58,180 nucleotides of DNA, taken from positions 1 to 58,180 of the forward strand of contig CAVBBP010000009.1 in assembly GCA_963593685.1 (NCBI GenBank). Direction: 5' to 3'. The translations under genes and the position numbers were made by a program. This DNA is from W0P28-013 sp963593685 (GTDB lineage Bacteria; Bacteroidota; Bacteroidia; Bacteroidales; Paludibacteraceae). Of the stretch, positions 23,601 through 28,523 are shown in pieces (the stretch's first letter is position 1; every line of letters begins with the position of its first letter). The notes under the pieces were generated by a model. It had not been told where the DNA came from. It did no database searches and saw nothing but the letters and a program-made list of their open reading frames with translations.

Positions 23601-26600
23601 GCCTACCACTTTGTGCAGTGGAACGACGGCAACACCGAAAATCCACGCCGTGTGGCTGTAACTGCCAACAAGACCTACACCGCCGAATTTGCGCGCATGT
23701 ACAACATTTCGGTACAGCCCTACAACAGCCAACACGGTAGCGCAAGCGGTTCGGGCTGGTTCGCTGAAAACCACGAAAAAGTGATTCAGGCCTACCCGAA
23801 ATCGGGCTACTGCTTCTATCAGTGGTGGGAGGGCGATGCCAACTATGTGAACCCAACCGAAGGACAAGACAATCCGCGTACGATAACGGTAGAGCGCGAC
23901 ACCACCTACAAGGCTGTGTTTGTGCCGATGCCCGAACTCTCGATTCTGCCCACACCGACATCGCTCACCATCTGCGAAGGCGACACCATTCGGCTCGAAA
24001 ATGTGCTGCACAAGTCGAACTACTGGACCAAATGGACGGGCGCAAACATTGTCGATGGCAAAGATTCCGACTCGGTGATGTACGCCACACCAACCGACAG
24101 CACCGACTATGTGGTTGTGGTAGGCAACGAGGCGAAGGGCTGCACGCTCACCGAAACCATTCATGTGAATGTGGTGAAGAAACCCACGCCGTCGATAGTA
24201 GCGCCTACGGTTGTCTGCGAGGGCGACAGCATCGACCTGATAGCCAGTGGCGGCTACAAATACCAGTGGAACACAGGCGAAGAGACGCAGTTCATTCGTG
24301 CGGCACTCGACCGCGACAGCACCTTCTGGGTTGTGGCGTGGAACCTGTTTGGCTGCCAAGGCGATACCGTGCGCCACACGATTACGGTGAATCCGCTGCC
24401 CGAAACAGCCACCGCTGCCGACCGCGACACGCTCTGCGTAGGCGATTCGACCATGATTCGTTGCAATGTGCTGCCGCCACACGCTGCCGATGCTTACACC
24501 TTCCGTTGGGAGGCGAATGGTCGCTGGATTACCCCAGCCGACACATCGGTACTCGAACTGAAAGTGGGTCCAGTAGAAACAACCACCTACATCTGCCATG
24601 TTACCGACACCACCACGCTCTGCGTGAAACCAGATTCTATCACCATTGCTGTGAACAAACTGCCCGATGTAGAACTGCGTACCACATTCGATCCCGACTC
24701 GATATTCTGCGCTGGCGATGCCGCTGTGCTTACCATCATTCCGCGCGACGCACACCGTGCCGAAGACCTCAACTTCGAGTGGTATCGCGATGGCAAACCT
24801 GTCGGCACGAACGCACAGACGCTCATCGACTATCCCGAATCAGCCACCGACGGCATCAGCGACACCACCTACACCTACAATGTGGTAGTGAAGAGCAAAA
24901 TCGGCGACTGCCAGTCCATCTCCGAAGGGCTGCAAGCGACCATCAAAGTGGGCGCACTGCCGCACTTGCCCATCAGTGTGATAGTTGGCAACGATACGCT
25001 CGATGCGAACGACACCGTTTGCGCCAACCAATCGCTGCGGCTCTACGCCAAGCAGATCGACCGCACGCTGTTCAGATATCGCTGGTATTCGCAGCAGGAG
25101 AACACCGAGATAACCGACACCGACCACGACGAATATGTGGACATTGTGCCAGAACACACCGCCACCTACACGCTCACCATCGAAAATATGGTAACGGGCT
25201 GCACACGCTTGGTTACACGCACCATTCGCACCATGCCGATACCCGAAATTATGGTGATAACATCGACCAAAAATGGCCGTCTGCGCAATGTTGATTCGCT
25301 CGCCGTCTGCATGGGCGATTCGGTGGCACTCACCGTGCTGAGCCTCGACAGCGTGCAGATAGACAAACGCTACAACATCGTTTGGTACAAAGCAGGTTCG
25401 ACCGACACACTCTCGACCGACTCCGTATTTGTTGTGCCGACCACGGAAGCCAACACAGCCACCTATCGCGTCGAGGTAAGCAACCGCCTCTCCGACCATG
25501 TGAAATACATCTGTTCGCAAGCGAAAGAGCAGAAAATCATCGTGAAAACCACGCCCGAGGCCTTTGCACTGGAAGCCGTCGCCAATGGCGAAATTCTGAC
25601 CGAAACAGTCAATGTGCGTGCTGGGCAGCCCGTTACGCTCCGTGCCACAACGCCAAAAGTCGAAGGTATGCGCTACATTTGGCGCGACAATAGCGGCATC
25701 GTCGCTCGCGACACGCTGGCGCACGACATTGCGCCGATGCGCACCACCACCTACACGCTCGAAGCCAACAACGGCGCATGTTCCTACACGGCGCAAATCA
25801 CAGTGAATGTGGCGTCGGAGGCGTGGCAAGTGGGCGGCACGCTGTCCGTCTGCCCAGGCGGCACTACGCGAGTCTATGTGGCTGGCGCACGCTCGTCGAA
25901 CGGCGACAAACTGGAGTGGAGTACAGGCGCAACTACCGATACGGCGACCATCAGCGCAGCAGGCAACTACCATGTTTACCTGACACGCCGCGTGCGCAAT
26001 GGCTCAACAGTGAGCAACGAGGTTACACTCATTCAGTTCACCATCAGCGAGGCGGAAGCACCCGCTGTGAAGATAGCCAACCCAGCGGCCGTCTGCCCGA
26101 GCGACGAAACTATTGCGCTCAACTACACGGTAACGGCTGGCAACCCAGTGCGCTGCTCGCTGGCGTTCGACGCTGCCGCCAAGAAGATTCGTTTCCAAGA
26201 TGTGTCGGGTCAAATTCTATCGCCGACGCAGGTGGACGACACCAAACAGGGCATCATCATCATCTCGATACCGAGCGGATTGGACGCCGTGGGCAAATAC
26301 AGCGTCGATGTTACCGTATGGAACGCTGCTGGCTGCTCCAACACCTACACCGTGCCGTTCGAACTGAGCAAATCAGATGTGAACATTGTGCTGCTCGATT
26401 CTACCACCATTGCCGTGTCCGATACCGCCAATGTGGCGCACTATCAGTGGTACAAAAATGGCGCATGGATTGGCACCGACAACTTCTACTATCACGAATC
26501 GGCGCAAGACAGCCTGAACGGCGTTTACAAAGTGCTGCTCACCATGCGCGATGGCACAGAACGCATGTCGTGCCCAACCTCGCTGCTCACGCACACCGTG

Positions 26601-27596
26601 AAGCCCGTCGTTCCTGATACCGAAGATCCGACGAAACCCGACACCACCGACACGACTTCTGTCTGCAACAACACCACGCTGAAGATGATTTACATCGATG
26701 GCGATTCGCTCGCAGGCTTCAGCCCGACGGTTTACAACTACACCGTGCTGCTGTCCTACAACACACCGAGCAACAAAGTGCCGACCGCTGCCAATGTAAC
26801 AGTTGCTGTGGCGAACAAATATCAGACCTACGAAAAGGCGCAACTCGGCACCGACAGTGTGCAAATCAAAGTCGGTTCGCTCTGCGTGCCTATCGGTTCG
26901 GGAGCGGTTTACACCGTGCGCTTCGTCATCGATTCGACCAAAATCTGCACGCTCACGCTCACGGCACTGCCCGAAGAGGAGTTTGCCGACTCGCTCATCG
27001 GTGGCGGCGAATATCGCATCGGTTCGGCGGTCGAACTGCGTGCTGTGGCGGTCAATGGCTACGAGTTCTCGCGCTGGAGCGACGATAACACCGACAATCC
27101 GCGCACCATCGTCATCGAGAGCGATACCACATTCAAAGCCGAGTTTGTGCCTGCCGAACATTTCCATTACACCATCAATGTGGCGACCAACAACGAGAAA
27201 TGGGGCAGCGTTACGGGTGGCGGCTACTTCCTTGGCGGTCAAACTATCGTCATCGAAGCCACAGCCAACGATGGCTACGAATTTGCCTACTGGAGCGACG
27301 GCGTGGACGAAAATCCGCGCAGCGTGCTAGTCGAGCGCGACTGGACCTACACGGCACTCTTCCGCGACATAAACGACGCCATCGACGAGATTGGCATTGC
27401 TGGCAGCGTGGTCTATGTCGAGGGCAACTTCATTCATGTCGAAGCCGCTGGCGAAACCGATGTCTTCGTTTACAACACCATCGGCCAACTGCTCGACCAC
27501 AAAGAGCACACCACCAAATACACTGTGCGCGTTCCAGTCGCTGGTCTCTACCTCGTCAACATCGGCACCCAAGTAGTGAAAGTCGTTGTGCATTAA
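2643..27596 (+). CDS. Giant secreted B-repeat protein with T9SS sorting domain (8,317 aa)
   Basis: A signal peptide (residues 1-32, ending AWA) leads into a GLUG/beta-helix-like region to about 515, an fn3-like segment, and two modules ending GCDSI. Residues of about 731-7094 are a continuous array of about 86 divergent InlB B-repeats of about 74 residues each, with a core GYxFxxW and an ending such as TAxFxP. About 910 residues of Ig-like domains follow, opening with motifs such as CEGDSI. Then come a cadherin-like sandwich (about 8006-8093), two more B-repeats and a C-terminal T9SS type A sorting domain (YNTIGQLL...GLYLVNI). No catalytic domain is visible. It is probably a cell-surface fibre or adhesin secreted by T9SS. 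The ATG overlaps an inverted-repeat arm. The reading frame is unbroken over 24,954 bases, and long open frames on the opposite strand are shadows of the repetitive codon usage. Confidence 0.9.
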   Translation: MRTAPLYTLFIYARQRLLALAVVLCVAVGAWAEVDKWDVKSVSWSNGSGTAGDPYLIESAANLAYLAESVNAGITYRGQYFKLTTDIDCDGNPWTPIGSSATYSFRGTFDGDNHSIYDVKISSGTYLGLFGNTNGATIKNIYVEAVIASSSTVSPYAGGLVAYANNTIVENCHTMGDLSVRVTTPSNGMRVYVGGMIGYAVSCNVSYSHNYARVFSLDQIVSITNSSNTGYTYAGGIAAYAQNSTFTYVSNSGKIQSVSFTHALSTSSRTSYLSYAYAGGIVGAGYATLSSNQNTFNQCYNKGNIQTIARADNLDYPKYAWTYGGGICGWGGTTNNCYNMGQVKSLSIWSNSYYNNYSIPACAAGMGWGVKATNCYNAGTLIVRCPTTKKDYDNGTNGNCTCCANTTEEDEVLGHDDDYYNGKTYTTEWRTYAFAVTYPISGGFGVDANNRNDISSATNCYYLEGCCTPSNTKGTGRGATTLQNAAMPGTLNGSVFIQDTENINKYYPIFGTYKPYATTLDYISVDSTNAQLNGAYKYVNSADSVGYELRMDGEKEWNAYRLPLNGNPGSLPEKVTDLIRDKQYTYRIWLDEGGMRHYGDTVKFHTTCPPNNPEFRDTICMGSTYNLHGFNVTPISAGTTTHVHNLQTIWGCDSIVTLYLTAMPNYTVSTSESIFDKQSPYIYPMPEGYPWEPIAESQRSFYVSGTYSINLKTVNGCDSIINLTLSVAPTYDILVTQNSALWGDVSVNKPYFTAGEQATITATAKPYYHFKQWEKDGQIVATTATTNIYVTASGTYTAIFEPDEFKVTTGVNDGNMGRIDPAGENSMAYNSDTMIVATAYTGYDFVGWSDGYQGGERRKYTVEPRDTTITALFAIHAYNVQTSVNDANMGSVTEGGNKPYKSKFEITATPAEGYEFAGWSNGVSKATNPYTYTVEPRDTAIMARFVAKKFQVTTAVEKIGDVTPGDVTPGGYMAYNSDTLIIATPRKGYQFKEWKDGFGSNPSRLYRVLAIDTTLTAVFEPVEVSINTTTVGNGSVGGAGSYHYGESVTLTTTAPTGYTFKQWQNGNTTTPLKIKINWVGDSTFTATFVPVQCEVNIIPDDYNHGTIINGRSGSYAYGTELDLEAKENDCCYDWAGWTDSKGGTYAYRQWHIKVENLDGPITYTANFKPKSFTVTTGVKDGNTTLGTVDATKTYLYGDTAIVTAYPKTGYRFKRWNGSDSDNENPRKFEVTQAITLTAEFEPIDVTLTTIATNGTVTPSTGRHKFGDEISVTASPATGYKFVGWENGETRQNFTFNIGANDTTLKVVFVKDNFDLTVRVQDDNADYGTVAPAGTNSYAYETPVTVSVTPNDGFKFIRWQENGKTATSFDYTMGAAAQTFTALFDTLSYRIVVQPESTTKGSTSPASGEHKYSTTFKVKAEPATGYTFDHWSNPAYPDAEFDYTTPAKKDTLIAYFRPLQYHVTTTCNDKRGTVTPPSGNYDFASSLSIKADTLPGYKFSGWKHDGSTTNPLPYKVEAKADTVFEALFTPLNYKITLTRNDEDMGTVAGGGTFPFDTEVTITARPKSGYKFVRWSDGTSDADSVRQFEIKVPRDTIIQAIFAKASFNITTDVNVAGRGGIALTPSGGKYLYRDEVEISATPNAGYKFTGFTSDGWTGTVLDNPYTYTVKAQDIKVVANFEPLQYTVSATVNDKAMGEVTPTSRTCDFMGSVDFTVKPKTGYSFVNWDDLDSDELTRKYTLETAGNVTLNANFKANTYHITVESDDDEQGTVTGTGDVVYNTEVTITATPKEGYTFLKWQDGDKKAVRTISNYRGTTPDSVFIAYFTPKGYEVKAEKTAGKGTVSPTKQSGTYKGAVTVTATPARGYQVQSWNGDASETELTYTYNIDEPRDTVVRVAFAPIDVRVFANSANDWGSAAVTGGNDHKFDEEVEIVATAKNGYEFVGWQGVSGGASKTFTISSVTDTTFTAVFKRKSYHITTQPDHWQHGSVTPATGNYVVDTILYITAEPKTGYDFAGWQYQPSETGTTIQYKVLPLDHDTTFQANFTPKEFTVSTAVGEGLGTVSAGGKVKFGSSITVTATPATGKSFKEWRLGNKVVSSDASFEYTLDTANNITLKAYFADQVYRIEAYAADGNGTVSGTGNYEYNTQISLVATANWGYEFDAWSDDDPSGYYRPYTVTGAANISATFKKKNFKVTVRSESKDKGEPTLELDKVEYEYRSTIDLGVTPTAGYEWSHWADKSGNKLNVTENFTLEVQSDTIVVANFKPKTFHVITTSNDENMGTVTPATGDYEFGKLLTAKPEAKTGYKFLYWNDDPTLTDPTFPYTVAAVDNYTIKATFGKASYGVKPQNDGHGTTTPSVYTQYEYQSTVKIYATPAEGYEFDHWNTEETTDTVYYLVEPRDSIYKAYFRPSTYTITTKVDGGDGCGTVTQFDDKQTFGTTVKIEATSGTGYTFSHWNDNTALTNPILNYTVAAKDTTIVAHFKPNSYKVTTVAQDGRGTVTPATGAQTFGTKIEIVAHSTVPGYTFDHWLDRAVGDSIRSYTVEAKSDTTFTAVFAPKNYKVSVAVIDTCSGRGSVDGGATQAFGSTVTVTATAKDGYHFAKWHDGDTDNPREYRIEDARDTTLRAIFMPNEYTVYVATESSAKGTVSGGGKALYGCDKPEVKVKATAEAGYELNYWSDGSRDVEHTVTPYKWLQDTTLTAYFKPAKYLIYALVKGTGGNVTMPVQQCEYLSSVQFTAEPNRGYQVKSWAGNATNSKNYPYFCTAPKKDTIYVEFEPVEVSVIADCNSTQGSTKVTPKGSTTEQSTFRFGDEVTVTAIDGPGYKFNHWENAFGTKLSGGAEKSFKITSENDTTLVAIFEIQTYQVNIAVNNGTYGSIEPKSGKYEYGDDIYIVATVKDGYEIVGWEKQPTLGTTNQVKYTVEAVSDTLFQVNLNPRMYEVTTTTDGLGSITAGGSFEYNTSFNPEVTPNPGYKFKHWEITVAGNTVVKTDDPLYYTIPANNSTIKAIFEQRDYTVTVAPNSTDMGGVTGSGKYTYGNTALVTATANPGYKFSGWSDGDGSGTTRSWMVKNDTTFLAVFAENEYELTIQTSDKNKGTVDPELLNDPRKYKASISFEARPATGYKLERWSDGSTEVNRSHTMGAQSASYTAYFVAKRYPVTITTNYDYMGGTTPASGEYPYDTTLTIKATANPGYKFVGWEDGETNSQRDYKVTDAAKTFRALFAKDSYALYTVAKDGLGTVTPATGLKHEYQTRVEITATPNAGYHFVRWQNNETTNPVYYDVVAKDSTYTAYFEPNLYKITTQVACSSSSSSDCGTVTAFDENQPYGSTVKITATAKEGYVFDHWNDDATQTKNPIEYTVQIKDDTTFVAHFRPLQYYITIEARTGGTVTPASGYYDYGTVLDIEASPSDGYSWSKWTDGEEQIKRRYTVESHATTFTATFTPKPYTVEGAVVAGQTDRGSVDPTFQQADFGKQVTVNAIPETGYEFDGWHDGWGRNPYVYKIETAKDTVLRAKFKPLRYKVTTGVASGAGSAEATPTTADGKYDFNTTVTLEATPTAGYKFVGWSNGESANPYTYLVEARDTTIKANFEPIGYTITAAVNEGLMGEVTPRDTVVKYKQSANLLAKANDGYHFVEWDDTKSNNPKRTYWVDMPSDTTLKAIFAANQYTLTAKPEWSSQGTVTGGGTVTFNQDVTVKVTANEGYTFSHWSDNTSQTPYTYKYTTVGNSEIIAYFTTNQYDITTKVLGGKGSISPDQAQGTYGESTKFTAVPARGYQVKEWSNGSSEIENNFRLNMPRDTVVTIEFEPITINVNVSENYDYMGSASVKDGNEHKFDSAVTIIATPTTGYKLLRWVDNNGTQVGTTAEKTFIVNSVHDTTFQAIFAPISCSVITGSEGNGTVTPPSKSYPYDTTLFVQATPNEGYQFDRWRDQPSVTVDYINYTVKNLGKDTTFYAYFKPKQYYMAAVANGGLGTITMTDANGIVGDGMKDYKSTVSLSVVPSAGYKVTEWRNAAGAVVAGAVTSFTYQVPLDGTTLTAYFSKETYHITVTTDNPSAAESFTGEGDYEYGATPTVSVTAKHGWIFKEWDYDATKGQTHQYTVKGSAIIKAIFEKDKFRVTGTSNNYAMGDVSPRDLSYDYQSTATLTAIPVLGYRFVEWQDANGNSLGARNPYEYYVEDAASFKAIFAEENYLVNTGVNDAALGKVTPTSGSHPFNSVISVEAKAKSKGYEFKYWMNQDSVKNGTDNPRSYTVRALQDTTFIAYFGPANFKVEVVSDDYSMGSVAISPASRDKRYPYLSSVTVTANPSKGYKFVRWSDGSTDATHDYYVDSVDVVLTAYFEKDKFQVRTAVNDIYMGVVDPSGTKFYPYLDTLLLTPTPLDSGYKFARWSDNDRQNPRKYIVEAKADTLFTAIFEKRKFTVEGLSADGSMGSVTLMPEGDGSGEYEYQSRVVLRAVPEPGYEFDDRWLGSNTKKDSVEYTVLAKDTAFTAFFRPKDYKVTIATNGDKMGYVEPGSNLYKFGTDQTFVAKSKSGYQFSHWENKHGVRVGSNATLTWNVKAQDTTLIAVFKPDKYTVKTVSAQPNWGSTSPASQQYDYLDLATIKAVPKHGYYFVGWDDGGNGSTDTVREVSVEANITYTAKFARESYTVTTGTNNGLWGSMTPSTDSYLYDSIITLVAKPVHSGYVFDHWSDGDGSRENRTFKVTDDTTITAIFAKNKFWVNVSSDNAAQGTIELPNPASAQYEYYTPVPFKAVPESGYEFDYWSDDPNQKSAERTYIVDIANVNIVAHFKKAQFRVYGKSENSSLGKVVPQVGYYAFDSTIHLVAQPATGYKIDHWENKNGVRVAAAIDSLEYTVEAVKDTTFVAFFVKDKYMVRVRTNNGNYGKVTPKTDQQYEYQSEVTMKATPNKGYQFVQWKDGHKGDSIRTYIVEAKDDTTFTAIFEPIIYTLTASAYEGKGTLSPSSGSVAYDSAVWVTATPNDGYTFDHWHDDFTGVNPRKFTIAGDTALVAYFKPKTYLVTIESEDTEKGTVDKGTSHYDYNTYITVTVTPKTGYTFNGWSDGNRDNPRQIYVPANDDSHYRATFVANKHTITALPADNTMGTVSPQSTTADFGSTTKLVATANAGYLFDHWSNNSFSDTLRFKLDKDRDTILYAHFKKNSYEVEVVPNEGKRGKTTGSGSYEYLSKQWISATAEAGYHFEKWHDGNNDNPREITLNKPETVTYTAIFLPNQYKVKAESADPLKGSVSGSGSFNYDSTIYVVAKPKTGYELAYWADKSGKALSSEVNFEYRVEIKEPDTTFVAHFRPLKYQVNILPNNDTWGTLTPNSDKYDFGTLLTLDTVKTAYGYHWAGWEDGTFGPSRTYEVQAKDDVTFIGNFAPNTHYVTIDYDSDQGDVYYRAADGTEKRPASGYYNFGETHNFVAVPKTGYEVEKWSNKTNSNAEMSFLMSLDKDTAFAVTFVAKRYPVHIEVNDPTMGEATPAVGDYEWPFDSVAKIKATAKPGYEHYGWEGLTTTANPLSYKVKNTDTTFTALFRKQTYLITVQVDDAKHGSAYTSGNYAYNSTPSFNVTENDGYQFDHWQDELGNTINDLPLQIIVSEPKTYTAIFKAKKVTVRGEALAGLGTFTGTGQKDFGTTFTIEAVPDYGYEFEMWDNNSRVAQRSVTLSAPYVADTTFRAKFKRANFTITAKANPEGTGTFVGTGTYAYETDTAVTATAVHGWEFDGWEDGTSDARHTIKVTENRELVAKFNRAQFTLSGKVYNEETDNLDPGIGSITGLGSYDYEKSIDIEAVPIKGYEFAGWTDSYTSTPTRTIKLTDNMEVGVKFRRQTMKVSVTYDGTQGRVTGAGAYKYQELVTLKADTIFGYDFAYWELEDGTTQTGDTYSFHIESARDIRAVFQKHKFEVKVDWKEPTYGTVDGAGEYPYLTTATIIATAKTGYVFSRWSDDAPYGSTRTYIVKKDSTFTAIFDKADRYVKLASNTAMGTTQGTGVYKYLDLVKIEAVPNYGYEFSHWSNYADGVDTVSKEQNYQFNIKKDLSLYAIFKIRQFTITVQTADGDLSGYVQEKDNATNKGSRIEIKVDYGKTITVTAGVNYGYEFSHWQDNVGGSERTIIVEGDSTLTATFKKKKMTIQVQSNATMANEVLCNGKRGGGEYDYLTDITLTATPNTGYVFVGWVDKATNDTLYRSSPYNFRLKKNMTIEAAFAKDKFTITLVSDDESMGKVKGGGVYEFGSRIPIEALPEYGYEFDHWHDNQGGYQRTITVVGDATYRAYFHHKQMSVTVYSDGNGTVSPTKTTLPYQDPVRITATANYGYDFDYWEPDGSTDEIHNFTLERDTVFTAHFKKHEWNIDTECIPSDKGTIEIEGGSPQPHLNKVKLTPKPVYGYEFLQWSDGLRDDPREFVLVRDTNFKAQFQPRKFRVNVVAKEDFMGITSGSGRYDYNTTADIGYTANYGYDFVAWLDGSGDTITKTPGTLTVSVLSDDTTFTAVFKPHEYRMQGKVATGQDTWGSIAPIDTMVQYNYAFDYRATANYGYEFDGWTDGDASPATRTVTTTQDSIFTAKFRKKQFLISLSTNEQNWGTLTGGGYNEYLSENEIKAEPRYGYVFEKWLDGKAGTVVNSDDSISNPRQIILESDTTFKAIFRKDTFEITTKADQDYMGTVSGGGRYAYGSSISLTATANYGYKFVRWDDNVTTFSRSETVNANKTYTAVFAPKAMWVDVAAQESHMGIVEGKGSYDYGTEQTVKATANYGYEFVGWRDGKNADIVSPDELLNPRTFTITRDTMFTALFKPKVWKLTAVVESNDPKHQANDMGIVRLLLPTPIDTLTGVHEHKFEAEHRTEVQIEAVPYTGYDFVKWKEDNLQGASRKFYLTDDTTYTAIFKPHAYTVDARTNDASMGTVSGGGQYNYLETAHLTAEPKLHYHLVRWSHGLRNELTVDTLVKSNITLQAIFAIDTFEIKVEVADDTKARVVRGPGEYAYGSVVTIEAESLDKDAYHFVQWNDGNTENPRRVAVTANKTYTAEFARMYNISVQPYNSQHGSASGSGWFAENHEKVIQAYPKSGYCFYQWWEGDANYVNPTEGQDNPRTITVERDTTYKAVFVPMPELSILPTPTSLTICEGDTIRLENVLHKSNYWTKWTGANIVDGKDSDSVMYATPTDSTDYVVVVGNEAKGCTLTETIHVNVVKKPTPSIVAPTVVCEGDSIDLIASGGYKYQWNTGEETQFIRAALDRDSTFWVVAWNLFGCQGDTVRHTITVNPLPETATAADRDTLCVGDSTMIRCNVLPPHAADAYTFRWEANGRWITPADTSVLELKVGPVETTTYICHVTDTTTLCVKPDSITIAVNKLPDVELRTTFDPDSIFCAGDAAVLTIIPRDAHRAEDLNFEWYRDGKPVGTNAQTLIDYPESATDGISDTTYTYNVVVKSKIGDCQSISEGLQATIKVGALPHLPISVIVGNDTLDANDTVCANQSLRLYAKQIDRTLFRYRWYSQQENTEITDTDHDEYVDIVPEHTATYTLTIENMVTGCTRLVTRTIRTMPIPEIMVITSTKNGRLRNVDSLAVCMGDSVALTVLSLDSVQIDKRYNIVWYKAGSTDTLSTDSVFVVPTTEANTATYRVEVSNRLSDHVKYICSQAKEQKIIVKTTPEAFALEAVANGEILTETVNVRAGQPVTLRATTPKVEGMRYIWRDNSGIVARDTLAHDIAPMRTTTYTLEANNGACSYTAQITVNVASEAWQVGGTLSVCPGGTTRVYVAGARSSNGDKLEWSTGATTDTATISAAGNYHVYLTRRVRNGSTVSNEVTLIQFTISEAEAPAVKIANPAAVCPSDETIALNYTVTAGNPVRCSLAFDAAAKKIRFQDVSGQILSPTQVDDTKQGIIIISIPSGLDAVGKYSVDVTVWNAAGCSNTYTVPFELSKSDVNIVLLDSTTIAVSDTANVAHYQWYKNGAWIGTDNFYYHESAQDSLNGVYKVLLTMRDGTERMSCPTSLLTHTVKPVVPDTEDPTKPDTTDTTSVCNNTTLKMIYIDGDSLAGFSPTVYNYTVLLSYNTPSNKVPTAANVTVAVANKYQTYEKAQLGTDSVQIKVGSLCVPIGSGAVYTVRFVIDSTKICTLTLTALPEEEFADSLIGGGEYRIGSAVELRAVAVNGYEFSRWSDDNTDNPRTIVIESDTTFKAEFVPAEHFHYTINVATNNEKWGSVTGGGYFLGGQTIVIEATANDGYEFAYWSDGVDENPRSVLVERDWTYTALFRDINDAIDEIGIAGSVVYVEGNFIHVEAAGETDVFVYNTIGQLLDHKEHTTKYTVRVPVAGLYLVNIGTQVVKVVVH

Positions 27597-27647
27597 ACGA
27601 TGTAGTCGCAAGTAGCAAGACGAGTGTGAAAGTATAAAAGTGTGAAA

Positions 27648-27670
27648 GTAGGGACGCACCGAGTGCGTCC
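27648..27670. repeat. 23-bp palindrome, copy 2
   Basis: Opposite orientation to copy 1, preceded by GTGTGAAAGTA-type octamers. It follows the giant gene by about 50 bases and may end its transcript, although no long T-run follows. Confidence 0.75.
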
Positions 27671-27728
27671 GAAAAGTTTAGAGGTTATAGGTTATCGTTT
27701 ATAGGATAAAGACGAAAGACCCAAAAAG

Positions 27729-27762
27729 GCTTTTCCCCTTTGGGGAAAACGGGAAAAGAGGC
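27729..27762. repeat. CCCCTTTGGGG hairpin repeat, copy 1
   Basis: CTTTTCCCC pairs with GGGGAAAA and is followed by CGGGAAAAG. Related copies are at 27849-27883, 38878-38897, 44438-44472, 53138-53175 and 55881-55919. Confidence 0.65.
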
Positions 27763-27848
27763 CACAAAAACAAAACAAACAATAATTGCCGCTTTTTTTT
27801 TGCGCAAAAATTCATAATTCTAAATTCAAAATTCTTAATTAAACGCGT

Positions 27849-27883
27849 GGCTTTTCCCCTTTGGGGAAAACGGGAAAGGGGGC
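27849..27883. repeat. CCCCTTTGGGG hairpin repeat, copy 2
   Basis: Nearly identical to the copy about 120 bases upstream and in the same orientation. Confidence 0.65.
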
Positions 27884-27929
27884 GATGACCAACAAACAAA
27901 AATGCCTTTAGACCAACTTCAGTGCGATT

Positions 27930-27991
27930 CTGTCCCCCTGCTTGAAGCGATAGCGGAAAGATAGGGGGACGAGCGCAGCGGAGGGGGTTGG
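27930..27991. repeat. Purine-rich hairpin repeat, copy 2
   Basis: A CTGTCCCCCTGC...AGGGGGACGAGCG pairing with GCAGCGGAGGGGG after it. The loop is longer than in the copies at 2109 and 34700. Confidence 0.6.
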
Positions 27992-28010
27992 AAAATAACT
28001 CAATGATTCG

Positions 28011-28523
28011 ATGAATAAAAAAGTGAACAATCAACAGCAATTTATCGCACTCTACGAATCGGCGTTCCCAGAAATAGAGCGGCGGCCGACGGCGCAGGAA
28101 TTGGCTTTGGACGACCCGCGGTTCGAGATTCGCACGATTCGTCACGAGGGCAATTTTGCGGGCTTCATCACGCTGTGGCACTTTGCCGACTTTGTCTATG
28201 TGGAGCATTTTGCCACGCTGCCCGAACTTCGCGGACACGGGCTCGGCAGCCGAACGCTGCAAACGCTTCGGCACGAATCGCCGAAACCAATCGTTTTGGA
28301 GGTGGAATTGCCCGACAATGACACAGCGCGCCGCCGCATAGCGTTTTACAAGCGCATGGGCTTCGTCGAAATGCCGCAAGCCTATCGGCAACCGCCCTAC
28401 ACACCCGAAAATAGCGGCCTACCGCTGCGCATAATGACCACCGCTAACGACCCGAGCGACCGATTTTTCGACACAATAAAAGGCACGCTCTACCGCGAAG
28501 TCTATAAATTTTCCGAAGAATGA
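28011..28523 (+). CDS. GNAT-family N-acetyltransferase
   Basis: The 170-residue protein has the acetyl-CoA binding motif of GNAT enzymes, RGHGLGS (residues 74-80), after the beta strands FVYVEHFATLPE, and the later RRIAFYKRMGF helix-strand that closes the fold. It should transfer an acetyl group to an amine on a small molecule or protein; the substrate cannot be read from sequence. It is cytoplasmic, with no signal peptide. Its stop overlaps the start of the next gene (ATGA at 28520), so the two are probably translated together. No promoter box was seen directly upstream, where repeat modules lie. Confidence 0.85.
   Translation: MNKKVNNQQQFIALYESAFPEIERRPTAQELALDDPRFEIRTIRHEGNFAGFITLWHFADFVYVEHFATLPELRGHGLGSRTLQTLRHESPKPIVLEVELPDNDTARRRIAFYKRMGFVEMPQAYRQPPYTPENSGLPLRIMTTANDPSDRFFDTIKGTLYREVYKFSEE

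Larger units (their letters stand above)
27597..28010. other. Intergenic modular repeats downstream of the giant gene
   Basis: No gene is seen. In order the region holds the gene-end word TAGTCGCAAGTAGCAAG (27605-27621), octamers of the GTGAAAGT type, the 23-bp palindrome, two CCCCTTTGGGG hairpin repeats, AATTC-type heptamers and the purine hairpin. Confidence 0.65.
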
